64,000 nt of DNA from an uncultured Christensenella sp. (GTDB lineage: Bacteria; Bacillota; Clostridia; Christensenellales; Borkfalkiaceae), in assembly GCA_910576655.1 (NCBI GenBank), contig CAJTJC010000008.1:25220-89219 (forward strand), given 5' to 3'. The notes under the pieces were generated by a model. It saw only the letters and a list, made by a program, of their open reading frames with translations, ran no database searches and was not told where the DNA came from. Position numbers and translations under genes: made by a program. Positions 37,001 to 44,600 of the stretch are shown here, one piece after another (the first letter of the stretch is position 1; each line of letters begins with the position of its first letter).

Positions 37001-37956
37001 TCGCCGTCGAACGGCTCCTGCGGCTCGGCGGGCTTGACGTCGATAAGCGCGGCAACCTCCTCCGCTATTTTCTGCGTGTCTATCTCGACGCCGCTCTGCT
37101 CGGGCAGAACGATTTGCTCGGCAACTCTCGACGCGATGTAATCGGGTGAAACGGTCTCGCGCACGGAAAGAATTTCCGCAACCTTCGAGGCAAGCTTATC
37201 GTAGTCGATTTCCGCAGCCATAACGGGCGCGGGATACGCCGAAGCGGGCTGGGGGTTGTAAGCGGGCTGCGGCTTCGCGCTTTCGAAGCCGAACTGCTCG
37301 ACCCGCATGGAAAGAATTTCGAATTTGTCGGCAAGCATGGAATGCGCGCCCTCGTTTTTGCGCACGTTTTCCATTATGCGGTCAAGCTTATCCATAATCG
37401 CCGCGCCGTCCATGCTCTGAACGGGGCGGGCGTTGTCAACCGCTACCGCATCGATTTTGTCGTAAAGAATTGCAAACTTTTCGTTAAGCGAATCCTCCGA
37501 CTTGCCCGCGGAAAGCGCGTCGATACGCGCCGTCATTTCGGCAAGGCGGTCGTAAATTTCGTTAAGTCTGTCCGCAAGCTCGTAATATTCCGCGCCAACT
37601 GCGGGCTCTTCGCCCTGCTGCGGCTGGGGCTGAGTACTAAGCTCGTTAAGCTTTTCGGCAAGCCCCGCGTAAATATTTTCGCTCTGCTTTGCAAGGTACA
37701 GCAGCTCCTGCTTCAACGCCGAGTTCTCGCCGTGAAGCTTATCGAACATTTCGGTGCTATGCTCGATTAAATACGAAGCCTCCTGACTGTTTTTGTTGCA
37801 CAGCTCGATTGCTTCGTCGATGCGGGAAATGGCAAGCTTGGTCTGCTCGCCTAATTCTTCCTGCTTGGAAACTATCGTCTGGGTGCTTTTAATGAGCACG
37901 TCCGCCTTTTTAGGCGCTGCGGGCTCGTATTCGGCTTCGTTGTTATCGTATGACAT
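34048..37956 (-). CDS. 1302-aa acidic, repeat-rich coiled-coil protein
   Basis: The function is not recognised. The N-terminal 200 residues are coiled-coil-like. Residues about 250-650 hold repeats of the type EIDEQSLADKIAEKLNVTAEAAP, where the unit begins with an acidic pair and ADKIAEKL. From about 650 to 1130 a second repeat, SEIVASEIEKGVASRLDSVEEKLTSLTE, alternates with glutamate-rich linkers. The last 150 residues form a separate folded-looking domain beginning YNRSFIARIIQSDDDTKQYY and containing TLVIYLALDP, VPMxxK-like MMIKVKSPLG and the ending TIAELIEDGLV. I recall such C-terminal domains at the ends of other large Clostridia proteins. There is no signal peptide or membrane helix. The start follows AAGGGG. 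Confidence 0.75.
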   Translation of the reverse strand: MSYDNNEAEYEPAAPKKADVLIKSTQTIVSKQEELGEQTKLAISRIDEAIELCNKNSQEASYLIEHSTEMFDKLHGENSALKQELLYLAKQSENIYAGLAEKLNELSTQPQPQQGEEPAVGAEYYELADRLNEIYDRLAEMTARIDALSAGKSEDSLNEKFAILYDKIDAVAVDNARPVQSMDGAAIMDKLDRIMENVRKNEGAHSMLADKFEILSMRVEQFGFESAKPQPAYNPQPASAYPAPVMAAEIDYDKLASKVAEILSVRETVSPDYIASRVAEQIVLPEQSGVEIDTQKIAEEVAALIDVKPAEPQEPFDGDAMIEKLADRVSEIVAEAKAEPLDEDALAERLAGRINVTAEAAPVEIDEQSLADKIAEKLNVTAEAAPVEIDEQSLADRIAEKLNIAAEAAPVAEVQSDSVEFDDDALVEKIAARINVMIAEAAPAASEVAIDREDLADAIALKVGSLKPEDFEILVDDAGCASISKEIAEKLDYNAISSVIADKLRDVLDINAANAPDYEDMAERISEKITVAGINEDAIADKAAAVLSNYLPEFDTEEIADKVTGAVIDVVSAMPQPTLDSEAICNEISERLIERQEDNNYDIVIDDDGISRITAIVTDEIHKDTEARFDKLEESIAKITELLTPSEEESEEEYEEESETEETEEVEEEYASDGITEEELASLSEVVASEIEKGTASRFDKVEEDIAKIYELVSNIVVEESEGEYAEAVEYDDADYSQLSEIVASEIEKGVASRLDSVEEKLTSLTEMFENAEEEVVEPEEAEEEYAEESEEAYEDTEEEVYEAEDVSEEEYARLSELVERMESSISSRFDTVEEKLTSLTELMTVEETEEVEEEYTEAEEADDGEYTRLTEIVSARFDSVEDKINSLTELISGGEDYEEYEDATEEDYEKLSGIVAAEIEKGVSARFDSVEDNIRKINAIVGGIAVAGVVTNGGEPRNVETDIRLYEQFDRVAYDIKKISEYVEGDVPVIANERMDKIAGEIAKISRLVEGELSIETNARLDKLQEEVEKLTAMLGGTVDSEDSERLERLEGGVDEIKGMLIGGAVIASSDETAAAQTAEIEEEEQELVTVSDLVKPITVLPDEEEDDDDDGDFLLSALDMDKFSEDEHMPGELGDFENGVDFENMMKYNRSFIARIIQSDDDTKQYYGAVKHALLSYKKVNSNVAWGNERFNKGRETIARMKIRGKTLVIYLALDPTEYKTSVYHHADVSDNRSVLGTPMMIKVKSPLGVRKAIRLIDEMLAKRDGEKREIPERDYAAMYPYETIAELIEDGLVKDVRKK

Positions 37957-38040
37957 TTGTACCCCTTCCTTGCCGCTGCGCGCGGCGTGCGTAAGTGCAT
38001 GGATTTCTGTTATTATAGTTTACACTATTAAAACGAAAAA

Positions 38041-38157
38041 GTAAATATAATTCTTAATTTATTTTAGCTGTTTTTCAAAAAAAATTGCGTTAAACGCCGC
38101 ATATAAGGGGGGCAATTTGCGTTTGACCCCCTTTCGCAGGCTAAAATTGCCAAACTG
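38041..38157. other. AT-rich intergenic region with a G/C hairpin
   Basis: Between the divergent 1302-aa gene and the 45-aa gene this stretch holds a possible hairpin around GGGGGGCAAATT... and GACCCCCTTT (38106-38133). No ORF or other recognisable signal was found. Confidence 0.3.
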
Positions 38158-38187
38158 GAATATTTCGCGCCGCGCGGGTACATAATA
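38158..38187 (+). promoter_or_regulatory. Sigma-G/sigma-F-type forespore promoter
   Basis: GAATA (38158-38162), an 18-bp spacer and CATAATA (38181-38187) match the forespore consensus GHATR-N18-CATWHTA exactly. It lies 28 nt upstream of the 45-aa ORF, leaving room for a leader containing its ribosome-binding site. Confidence 0.6.
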
Positions 38188-38215
38188 ATAGAAATTTATT
38201 TTTCAGAGGTGCTTT

Positions 38216-38353
38216 ATGGCAAAGAAAAAAATAATTAAGCTGAGCGACGCGCAGTATTACGAGTACATTTTAAGCCTGAAAGACGACGCCGCGCTGTACA
38301 ATGCCGACGGCGAGCCGTTCGTTCCCGACGAAATCAAAAAAGAAAAACAATAA
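38216..38353 (+). CDS. 45-aa small protein, probably forespore-expressed
   Basis: A short frame encodes MAKKKIIKLSDAQYYEYILS... ending EIKKEKQ. It is a charged, soluble 45-aa protein with no membrane segment. AGAGGTG lies five bases before the ATG, a sigma-G-type promoter lies upstream and a strong terminator directly follows the stop, so all signals of a real gene are present. The sequence does not match the alpha/beta SASP motif; it may be a minor spore protein. The family is not recognised. Confidence 0.7.
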   Translation: MAKKKIIKLSDAQYYEYILSLKDDAALYNADGEPFVPDEIKKEKQ

Positions 38354-38358
38354 AAAAA

Positions 38359-38385
38359 CGCCGCCGCGAATATATCGCGGCGGCG
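38359..38385. terminator. Bidirectional terminator between the 45-aa gene and the surface lipoprotein
   Basis: An 11-bp GC-rich perfect stem (CGCCGCCGCGA / TCGCGGCGGCG) has A-rich sequence on the left and TTTTT on the right. It serves both convergent genes. Confidence 0.85.
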
Positions 38386-38391
38386 AAATTT

Positions 38392-41300
38392 TTAGACCGT
38401 TTCGTCCCAGATTATTATTTTGTTTGCAGCCAAATCCGACTGACCGTCGCAAACGGTGTAAATAGTTTCTCCGTCGCCTACCCCGCTCTTCAGCTTGGTA
38501 AGCTTATCGAAGGTAAGCGTTGTCGTGCCGAGCTCGGCGGTGTCCTCGCCGTCGTTATGTATAAAGACGAGATGCTTGCCGCCCTGCGCTTTGCCGAGCG
38601 CAACGTTCCTCAGCGTTACGTCCACGGGCGAGCGGTAAAGGTTATCCCTTGCCTCCGACGCCGTTTTGTACGTGCCCATAACTATTGCTGCATTGGGAAC
38701 GAGGTAGCCTCTTCCCCACGCGTCGTGGGTTGTGCCCTCGAACCTGTCAAGCGCGCTGTTCGTACCCGTTACGTTTACGGACGAATTTTCGATAACGGCG
38801 ATGCCGTCGCGCATTACGATACCCTGCGTAAGCCCTTCCACTACCGAAGATTTTTCGATTTTGAGAGTACCCGGCACGTTGAACAGAATACCGACGCCGA
38901 ACGCGTTTTCGCCCTGCGCCGCGGCAGCCTGCGTATCGGGAATTTCAACCGAACCGTTGGCGCGTATTTTTGAATATCTTACCGTAACCATAACGCCGAA
39001 GTCGGTGCTGCCGTTTACGTTTGTGCCTATAGCGTAGTATCCGCCGACGTTAATTTCCGAATCCGCCGCGACCTCTAAGGTAGCCGCTTTTCCGTTCATA
39101 AATATGCCGCTGCGGTTGGCGTACATTTTCACCGTTTCGAGCGTGAGCGACGCAAACTCGCCCACCTCTATCGCGTAATTGCCGTCGACGTTTCCATCTG
39201 CGGGTGCCTGCGTTCCGTTCATTATAACGACGCCGTTCTGCATTTTGAAATCGGCGTTGTTGGTAATTTTGATACCCTTCGAAACTATGTCGAGAGTATA
39301 TCCGTTAAGACCGATATTTATATCCCTGTCGATATAGGTGTATCCGTCCGCAGCGTTTGCTTCAAGCTGTAAATCGTTTACGAGGCGGATATTTTTCGCG
39401 CCGTAGTCCATAAGGTCGCGCACCTTGCGCTGGGTGTCGGCCTCGTACCACTCGTTAGCGTTCAAAAGCATTTCGGGGCGGTAGACGTTCGCGCTCTTTT
39501 GCGTTGCGTTTTCGACGTGGAAATCGACGTTGCCAGAACGCGCGAAAGTCATTGCGTCGTAAGTGAAGGTTGCGCCTATCCACTCGCCCTTTGCGTTGAG
39601 TCCGTCGCCCTTTACGCCCGCGTTGCCGTTCACGTAGACCGCTTCCCAGGCTGATTCGGCTTTGCTTACCGTGCAGTTTGTCAACGTGCAGTCAGCCGCG
39701 TACTGATAGCCTTTCGTTCCCTTGTTTCCGACTACGACGGTGAAGTTGCCCATTTCGGCTCCACTGCTCCACGACGTTGCTTTTTTGAAGCTCTCATAAG
39801 AATTATTTACGGGCCATAATCCGTAAGAGCTTAAACGCGAGTTGCGCGCAACGACGCGTCCGCCGCGTACGGCGAGAGCCTGCGAGGTGCCGCACACGTC
39901 GCTGTTTTCTATTACCGTTGCGCCGGGGATATTCAGTAAAAGCGCGCACGCGTCAAACAGATAATTTGCACCGTAATACATAGCGTAAAGGTTTCTGCGC
40001 GAGGTTAACTGCGAGCAGAGCAATTCGGAATCCTTTACCGAAATAAGCACGTTGGGATTATCCTTCAACATACCGTCGACCATGCCCGCGTTAGTGGATA
40101 TTCCGTAACCGCCCTCGCACTCTACCTTGCTGTTATTCGTGACGTTTACCGTTGCGGAAATTCCCTGTACGTAAATGCCGCTATGCACGGTATAAAATTC
40201 CACCGTGTCAAGCGTAAACGCGCTGTATTCGAATATCTGAACGCTCGAAACGACAAACCCGTCAAGCGTTGCGGTGCGCACCTTTCTCGGGTTTGCGGAG
40301 TCGTAGCCCGCGTTTCCTTCCCATTCGGGCTTCTCCCACATTACGCTTATGTCGGTATCGGACGGGTTATCCCATTCCTTTACTTCGCCGATAAAGTCTT
40401 TTCCGCTCAATTCTATAGCTTTTATCTTCGCGGGAACATAAACGCTTCTTCCGTCATCTGATACAGTGCCCGCGGAGTGCGTTTCGTCCTCGATAATTCT
40501 TTCAATCCTTTGAAGAGTACCGTTGCGGAAGGTTACCGACGCGGCGTCGGTAACTATAATCGCCTCGCCGTCCAACGTAACGGCGTGACCCTTCAAGTCT
40601 ACCTCCAAATCGTTTTCAAGGCGGATTATCGGACGCATGTGCTTATCAGCGTAAGTTACCATTACGTTGCCGCTCCAAACTATATCCTGCGATACGCTTA
40701 TGCGGCGGACGCTCATATTTACCAAATCCCAAATATCGTTGCTGCTATCGGCTGAATAAAATACGTTTTGATTGACGATATTCAAGGTGTCCTCGGAAAT
40801 TACCGTTTCCGTCTCGGCGTCGGCGTTGAGATAAGTAATTTTAAGTCGGTGCTGAATACCCCACTTATCGAACGCGGCATCGTCGCCACCGTAATTGAAA
40901 CAGTTGACGTAGTTCAGGCTTGTAATCGTGCACTGACCGTCAAGCCCGTTTGCGCCCTTTAAGCTTTCAAGCCACGCGCTTTCGCTGCCCGTAAAACCGT
41001 TTTCCTTTGCTATTTCGTAGGCAGATTTACCGGTAGCACCCGTCTCGCCCCTCTCACCCTTCAAGCTTTTAAGCCAATCCGATGTCGAGCCCTCGAAGCC
41101 CATTTCGGTTGCAAGCTCGTATGCGGATTTACCCGCCGAACCCGTCGCGCCGACAAGGCTTGCCAGCCACTCGTTTTCCGTGCCAGTGTAGCCCTTGTCC
41201 TTAGCAAGCTCGTAAGCAGATTTGCCCGCGACGCCCGCAGCCCCCACAAGGCTTGCAAGCCATTCGCTTTCCGTGCCAGTATAGCCCTTGTCCTTAGCAA

Positions 41301-41574
41301 GCTCGTACGCGGATTTGCCAGCAACTCCCACAAGGCTTGCAAGCCATTCCGCCTCCGTACCCTTAAAGCCGTTTTCCTTTGCAATTTCATACGCCGACTT
41401 GCCTTGCTCGCCCGTGGCACCCGCAGGACCGGTAGCTCCCGCAGGTCCCGCAGGACCGGTAGCTCCCGCAGGTCCCGCAGGACCGGCTTCGACGTCCCCG
41501 CAAGCGCAAAGCGCGCCGGCGGAAGCTATTGCCGCAGCCGCAAGAACGGCGGCAACAAGTTTTTTAAGTCTCAT
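38392..41574 (-). CDS. Collagen-like surface lipoprotein with beta-helix domains
   Basis: The start at 41574 follows GAGGTAGG and gives a lipoprotein signal (lipobox GALCAC). After it comes a short Gly-X-Y stretch (GPAGPAGATG units, about residues 31-60), then about five copies of a 30-40-residue module of the form GKSAYELAKDKGYTGTESEW-LASL (about 60-230). The rest contains two homologous beta-helix-like halves, each opening with a line of the type RLENDLEVDLKGHAVTLDG and VNDLQLEANAADG...NIGLNGYTLD. It is probably an exported adhesin or spore/cell surface protein of 1060 aa. Its promoter contains a palindromic operator next to a divergent XRE repressor gene. Confidence 0.8.
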   Translation of the reverse strand: MRLKKLVAAVLAAAAIASAGALCACGDVEAGPAGPAGATGPAGPAGATGPAGATGEQGKSAYEIAKENGFKGTEAEWLASLVGVAGKSAYELAKDKGYTGTESEWLASLVGAAGVAGKSAYELAKDKGYTGTENEWLASLVGATGSAGKSAYELATEMGFEGSTSDWLKSLKGERGETGATGKSAYEIAKENGFTGSESAWLESLKGANGLDGQCTITSLNYVNCFNYGGDDAAFDKWGIQHRLKITYLNADAETETVISEDTLNIVNQNVFYSADSSNDIWDLVNMSVRRISVSQDIVWSGNVMVTYADKHMRPIIRLENDLEVDLKGHAVTLDGEAIIVTDAASVTFRNGTLQRIERIIEDETHSAGTVSDDGRSVYVPAKIKAIELSGKDFIGEVKEWDNPSDTDISVMWEKPEWEGNAGYDSANPRKVRTATLDGFVVSSVQIFEYSAFTLDTVEFYTVHSGIYVQGISATVNVTNNSKVECEGGYGISTNAGMVDGMLKDNPNVLISVKDSELLCSQLTSRRNLYAMYYGANYLFDACALLLNIPGATVIENSDVCGTSQALAVRGGRVVARNSRLSSYGLWPVNNSYESFKKATSWSSGAEMGNFTVVVGNKGTKGYQYAADCTLTNCTVSKAESAWEAVYVNGNAGVKGDGLNAKGEWIGATFTYDAMTFARSGNVDFHVENATQKSANVYRPEMLLNANEWYEADTQRKVRDLMDYGAKNIRLVNDLQLEANAADGYTYIDRDINIGLNGYTLDIVSKGIKITNNADFKMQNGVVIMNGTQAPADGNVDGNYAIEVGEFASLTLETVKMYANRSGIFMNGKAATLEVAADSEINVGGYYAIGTNVNGSTDFGVMVTVRYSKIRANGSVEIPDTQAAAAQGENAFGVGILFNVPGTLKIEKSSVVEGLTQGIVMRDGIAVIENSSVNVTGTNSALDRFEGTTHDAWGRGYLVPNAAIVMGTYKTASEARDNLYRSPVDVTLRNVALGKAQGGKHLVFIHNDGEDTAELGTTTLTFDKLTKLKSGVGDGETIYTVCDGQSDLAANKIIIWDETV
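40960..41420 (-). repeat. Tandem coding repeats of the surface lipoprotein
   Basis: About five near-identical units of roughly 100-120 bp encode the module GKSAYE(L/I)A-x-(K/E)-x-G(Y/F)-x-G(T/S)-E-x-WL-x-SL. Nucleotide identity between neighbouring units is high (for example the block cttgtccttagcaagctcgt occurs twice), so unit number could vary by recombination. Confidence 0.7.
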
Positions 41575-41639
41575 TATCCTACCTCCGAAAATTAATTTAA
41601 CGCGCCGCACGAATGCGCGGCAACAATTTCGCACTTCGT

Positions 41640-41669
41640 ATTATAAGTTAGGCGACGCCTAATTGTCAA
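41640..41669 (-). promoter_or_regulatory. Promoter of the collagen-like lipoprotein
   Basis: On the minus strand TTGACA (plus-strand TGTCAA, 41664-41669) and TATAAT (plus-strand ATTATA, 41640-41645) are separated by 18 bp. The spacer holds a perfect palindrome. Confidence 0.75.
41648..41662. promoter_or_regulatory. Operator 1 (perfect palindrome)
   Basis: TTAGGCGACGCCTAA is a perfect 15-bp palindrome lying between the -35 and -10 boxes of the lipoprotein promoter. Occupancy should block RNA polymerase. The likely ligand is the XRE protein encoded at 41704. Confidence 0.7.
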
Positions 41670-41676
41670 GTAATAA

Positions 41677-41691
41677 TTAGGCGTTGCCTAA
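41677..41691. promoter_or_regulatory. Operator 2 (palindrome before the XRE gene)
   Basis: TTAGGCGTTGCCTAA has the same half-site as operator 1, with centres 29 bp apart. It directly abuts TAAAAT (41692-41697), which ends six bases before the XRE start codon, suggesting autoregulation. Confidence 0.65.
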
Positions 41692-41703
41692 TAAAATGAA
41701 GCC

Positions 41704-41919
41704 ATGAACGACTCGATAGACCAAATGATAACGGAAAATATCAAAAATGAAATAGAGACCTCGGGCAAGAGCAAAACGGAGATTGCGAAAGCAATCGGCG
41801 TAAGCAAGTCCACGGTTTCGCAATACCTGTCGGGCAGGGCCCAGCCAACCTTGGCAACGCTTTCCAAGCTATGCCGCGTTCTGGACTGTTCTGCGGACGA
41901 CATTCTCGGCATAAAATAA
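41704..41919 (+). CDS. Small XRE-family transcriptional repressor
   Basis: The 71-aa protein is little more than an HTH_XRE domain. The helix-turn-helix is about residues 22-45 (KTEIAKAIGVSKSTVSQYLSGRAQP), followed by a typical C-terminal CRVLDCSADDILGI. It is divergent from the collagen-like lipoprotein gene, and two copies of a TTAGGC palindrome lie between them, so it probably represses both that gene and itself. No Shine-Dalgarno is present; a TAAAAT box ends six bases before the ATG. Confidence 0.85.
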   Translation: MNDSIDQMITENIKNEIETSGKSKTEIAKAIGVSKSTVSQYLSGRAQPTLATLSKLCRVLDCSADDILGIK

Positions 41920-41995
41920 AAAACCGCGGGTGACGGTACCCGCATTTTTTGCGTGTATTTTTTTAACAATATTAGAAAAATTTTTACAAAAGCTA

Positions 41996-42024
41996 TTGCA
42001 TTTGCAAATTTAATAATGTATAAT
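41996..42024 (+). promoter_or_regulatory. Promoter of the nucleoside kinase gene
   Basis: TTGCAT (41996-42001), 17 bp, TATAAT (42019-42024). The start codon lies about 33 nt beyond the -10 box, a conventional leader with a weak GCGAG ribosome-binding site. Confidence 0.65.
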
Positions 42025-42057
42025 GAAATACCAAATAAAATAAAAAGCGAGAAAAAT

Positions 42058-43716
42058 ATGATTAAAGTAAATTTCAACAACAAAACGATAACGGTCAAGG
42101 AAGGCGAGCGCGTGTTCGACCTCGTTGACAAAAAAGACAGAAAAAACTTAGTTGTCTGTCAGGTCGGCTCGCAGGTGAAAGAGCTGAATTACATACTTTC
42201 CGAAAAGAACGACGGTATGACCGTACAGCTTTTAAACCTCAGCAACGCCGAGGCAGGCAGAGCGTACGAGGCAAGCCTGAGATATATAATAGCAATGGCG
42301 TTCTACAACATTTACCCCGACGTGAAAATAAGGTTTTCGTACAATATTTCGCGTTCGGTATCCTGTCAGGCGCTTACCAAAAACTTCAATATGTCGAGAG
42401 CGGTCGAGGCTATCACAAAGGAAGTTAAGCGCATAATCGACGCGGACCTGCCCATCGAAAGAGTGACCGTAACAATCGAAGAGGCTACAAAAATTTATAA
42501 GAAATACCACCTTGACGACAAGATAGAAATACTCAAATACCGCCCCGAAAATACCGTCCACCTCTACAAGTGCGGCGACTACTACAACTACCTGCACAAC
42601 TATATGGTACCCACGACGGGCTGCATACACGACTATACCATTACGCCGTACAGCCCCGGCATAATTATCCAGTACCCCCGCCACGAGCTTGACGCCGCTA
42701 TCCCCGAATTCGAAGAGGAAGCAACCTACGGCAAGACGCTGCAAAAGGCGTACAACTGGGCGGAAAAGGCAAAAATTCAGACCGTCAACGACATCAACCG
42801 CAAGGTTGACAGCGGAGACACGCTCGAATTCGTGCAAATGTGCGAGGCGCGCCACAACAAACAGCTTGCCGAGCTGGGCGACCTGATTGCAAGCGATATA
42901 GAGGACATCAGGCTCGTCGCCATTGCGGGGCCCAGTTCGAGCGGAAAAACCACGTTCTGCAACCGATTGAGAATAGAGCTGCTTTCGCGCGGCATCAACC
43001 CCGTTACCATTTCGATGGACGACTACTATTTCGAAAAGGATATAATCTGCAAAATCCAGAACAAGCCGCTCGACGACCTCGACCTCGAACACATCAACTG
43101 CCTCGACATAGAGCTGTTCAATAAAGATTTGTTCGATTTAATCAACGGCGAAGAGGTCACCCTTCCACGCTTCAACTTCCAGACGGGCAAGCGCGAGGCG
43201 GGCAAGACTATAAAGGTCGACCAGAACGTGCCCATTATAATCGAGGGTATACACGCGCTCAACGAAAAGCTTACGCAGTCTATCCCCAAGCACCAGAAAT
43301 TCAAAATTTATATCGCACCGCAGGCCCAAATGAATATAGACAACCACTCGCCCCTGTCGGTAACGAACGTGCGACTTATAAGGCGTATCGTGCGCGATAT
43401 GAAGTTCAGAAACTGCCCCGCCTCTATGACTATCGATATGTGGCAGTCGGTCAGAAACGGCGAATTCCGCTGGATATATCCCAATCAGGAAAACGCGGAC
43501 TACGTATTCAATTCCAGCCTCGGCTACGAGCTTTGCGTACTTAAAAAACAGGCAATGGAGGCGTTAAGCAAGATTCCCCCCACCGCTCCGCAGTACCTCG
43601 TTGCGAACAGACTTATCAAAAACCTCAAATATTTCCGTCTTATCGACGACGACAGTATTATCCCCTGCAACTCGCTTTTGAGAGAGTTCATCGGCGGAAG
43701 CTGCTTCAAGGTATAA
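42058..43716 (+). CDS. Uridine-kinase-like nucleoside kinase with TGS-type N-terminus
   Basis: The protein begins MIKVNFNNKTITVKEGERVFDLV, a TGS-like domain. A region resembling the second domain of threonyl-tRNA synthetase follows (about residues 60-260, including YHLDDKIEILKYRPENTVHLYKCG-type sequence), and then a C-terminal uridine kinase/PRK fold with Walker A GPSSSGKTTF near 290 and the DDYYF motif shortly after. The 552-aa length matches the large nucleoside kinase family of Firmicutes, whose substrate is not firmly known. The start at 42058 is chosen because the promoter lies inside the longer frame. Confidence 0.85.
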   Translation: MIKVNFNNKTITVKEGERVFDLVDKKDRKNLVVCQVGSQVKELNYILSEKNDGMTVQLLNLSNAEAGRAYEASLRYIIAMAFYNIYPDVKIRFSYNISRSVSCQALTKNFNMSRAVEAITKEVKRIIDADLPIERVTVTIEEATKIYKKYHLDDKIEILKYRPENTVHLYKCGDYYNYLHNYMVPTTGCIHDYTITPYSPGIIIQYPRHELDAAIPEFEEEATYGKTLQKAYNWAEKAKIQTVNDINRKVDSGDTLEFVQMCEARHNKQLAELGDLIASDIEDIRLVAIAGPSSSGKTTFCNRLRIELLSRGINPVTISMDDYYFEKDIICKIQNKPLDDLDLEHINCLDIELFNKDLFDLINGEEVTLPRFNFQTGKREAGKTIKVDQNVPIIIEGIHALNEKLTQSIPKHQKFKIYIAPQAQMNIDNHSPLSVTNVRLIRRIVRDMKFRNCPASMTIDMWQSVRNGEFRWIYPNQENADYVFNSSLGYELCVLKKQAMEALSKIPPTAPQYLVANRLIKNLKYFRLIDDDSIIPCNSLLREFIGGSCFKV

Positions 43717-43720
43717 GCAT

Positions 43721-43746
43721 AACAGCCCGACTGACGTCGGGCTGTT
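43721..43746 (+). terminator. Terminator of the nucleoside kinase gene
   Basis: An 11-bp stem (AACAGCCCGAC / GTCGGGCTGTT) is followed by TTCATATTTT, five bases after the stop codon. Confidence 0.75.
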
Positions 43747-44000
43747 TCATATTTTAAAAAGGCAGGGTTTTGCCGTAATTCCCACAGGGAATTTAATAAA
43801 ACGCAAATAAAAAGATTTAGGCATAGCGTTAAGCTGTGCCTTTTCTGTACTTTTTTTCGTGGACGAATTAGGCTACTCGTAGCCTAGTGAGATATAGATA
43901 TGTTTTATATTTCCCGCAAAATTCAATCGGTTGCGTTCTTTCATTTTTCGTGATATAATAATTGTACGATAAACAGTAATTTATACAAGGAAGATATAAA
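43747..44000. other. AT-rich intergenic region before the DUF6194 gene
   Basis: No ORF or RNA was recognised. The composition is more AT-rich than the flanking core genes and continues into the DUF6194 gene, suggesting one acquired segment. Confidence 0.3.
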
Positions 44001-44447
44001 ATGCAACCTAACGATATACTCAAATACTGCCTTGATAATTTGCCGGATACGGTTTTGATAAGTAGTTGGGGCGAAAGCGGAATTTTCTATAATCCGAATA
44101 ACACGCTTAAACGTGGAATTTATATTTTGACTGTCAAAGAAAAAGACGGCGATAACGATAAAGGTTCGGCTTTGAATAGAGAGAATATTTATCGTGTAAA
44201 TATAGGTGTTCGTAAAAATACTTTTATAAATATGTTCGGTACTGTTCCTGCGCGTCCGGCAAAAGGCGGGATTGTTGATATGCCGTATGACTTCACGCAA
44301 ACGGATAAAATACTACCGCACCCCGTTTACGCTTGGATGAGTTGGGTGTGTGCGCTCAATCCGTCCGATACTACATTCGAAAGATTAAAGCCGTTAATTC
44401 AAGAGGCTTATGAGTACGCAAAGGAAAAATATTCTAAAAGAAAGTAA
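44001..44447 (+). CDS. DUF6194-family protein
   Basis: This 148-aa soluble protein matches the DUF6194 pattern as I recall it: SSWGESGIFYNPNNTLKRGIYI near the start, NRENIYRVNIGVRKNTF in the middle, then YDFTQTDKILPHPVYAWMSWVCALNPS. Its function is unknown. AAGGAAG lies eight bases before the ATG. The gene is AT-richer than its neighbours and flanked by terminators on both sides, so it is an isolated, probably acquired unit. Confidence 0.75.
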   Translation: MQPNDILKYCLDNLPDTVLISSWGESGIFYNPNNTLKRGIYILTVKEKDGDNDKGSALNRENIYRVNIGVRKNTFINMFGTVPARPAKGGIVDMPYDFTQTDKILPHPVYAWMSWVCALNPSDTTFERLKPLIQEAYEYAKEKYSKRK

Positions 44448-44485
44448 GATAAATTTCAATTTATCTTTGTAAATGGTTTGTAGTA

Positions 44486-44518
44486 AAAAGCTCTCGAACA
44501 TATCGTTCGAGAGCTTTT
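44486..44518. terminator. Bidirectional terminator after the DUF6194 gene
   Basis: A 13-bp perfect stem (AAAAGCTCTCGAA / TTCGAGAGCTTTT) with a seven-base loop serves the DUF6194 gene and possibly the convergent spoIVA-like gene. Confidence 0.75.
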
Positions 44519-44600
44519 GTCCTTGCTTGAAAGTATAACTCTTAATAATTTAGTTTTTTAATTCCCTATGGGAAGTGCGCATTTACCTTGCTTTTTTTTA

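Noticed and set aside
36091..37149. 352-codon plus-strand open frame
   Set aside because: Antisense to the repeat region of the 1302-aa protein; its repetitive look mirrors the coding repeats.
40960..41420. CRISPR or non-coding satellite
   Set aside because: The repeats stay in one reading frame and encode a regular protein module inside a long lipoprotein gene.
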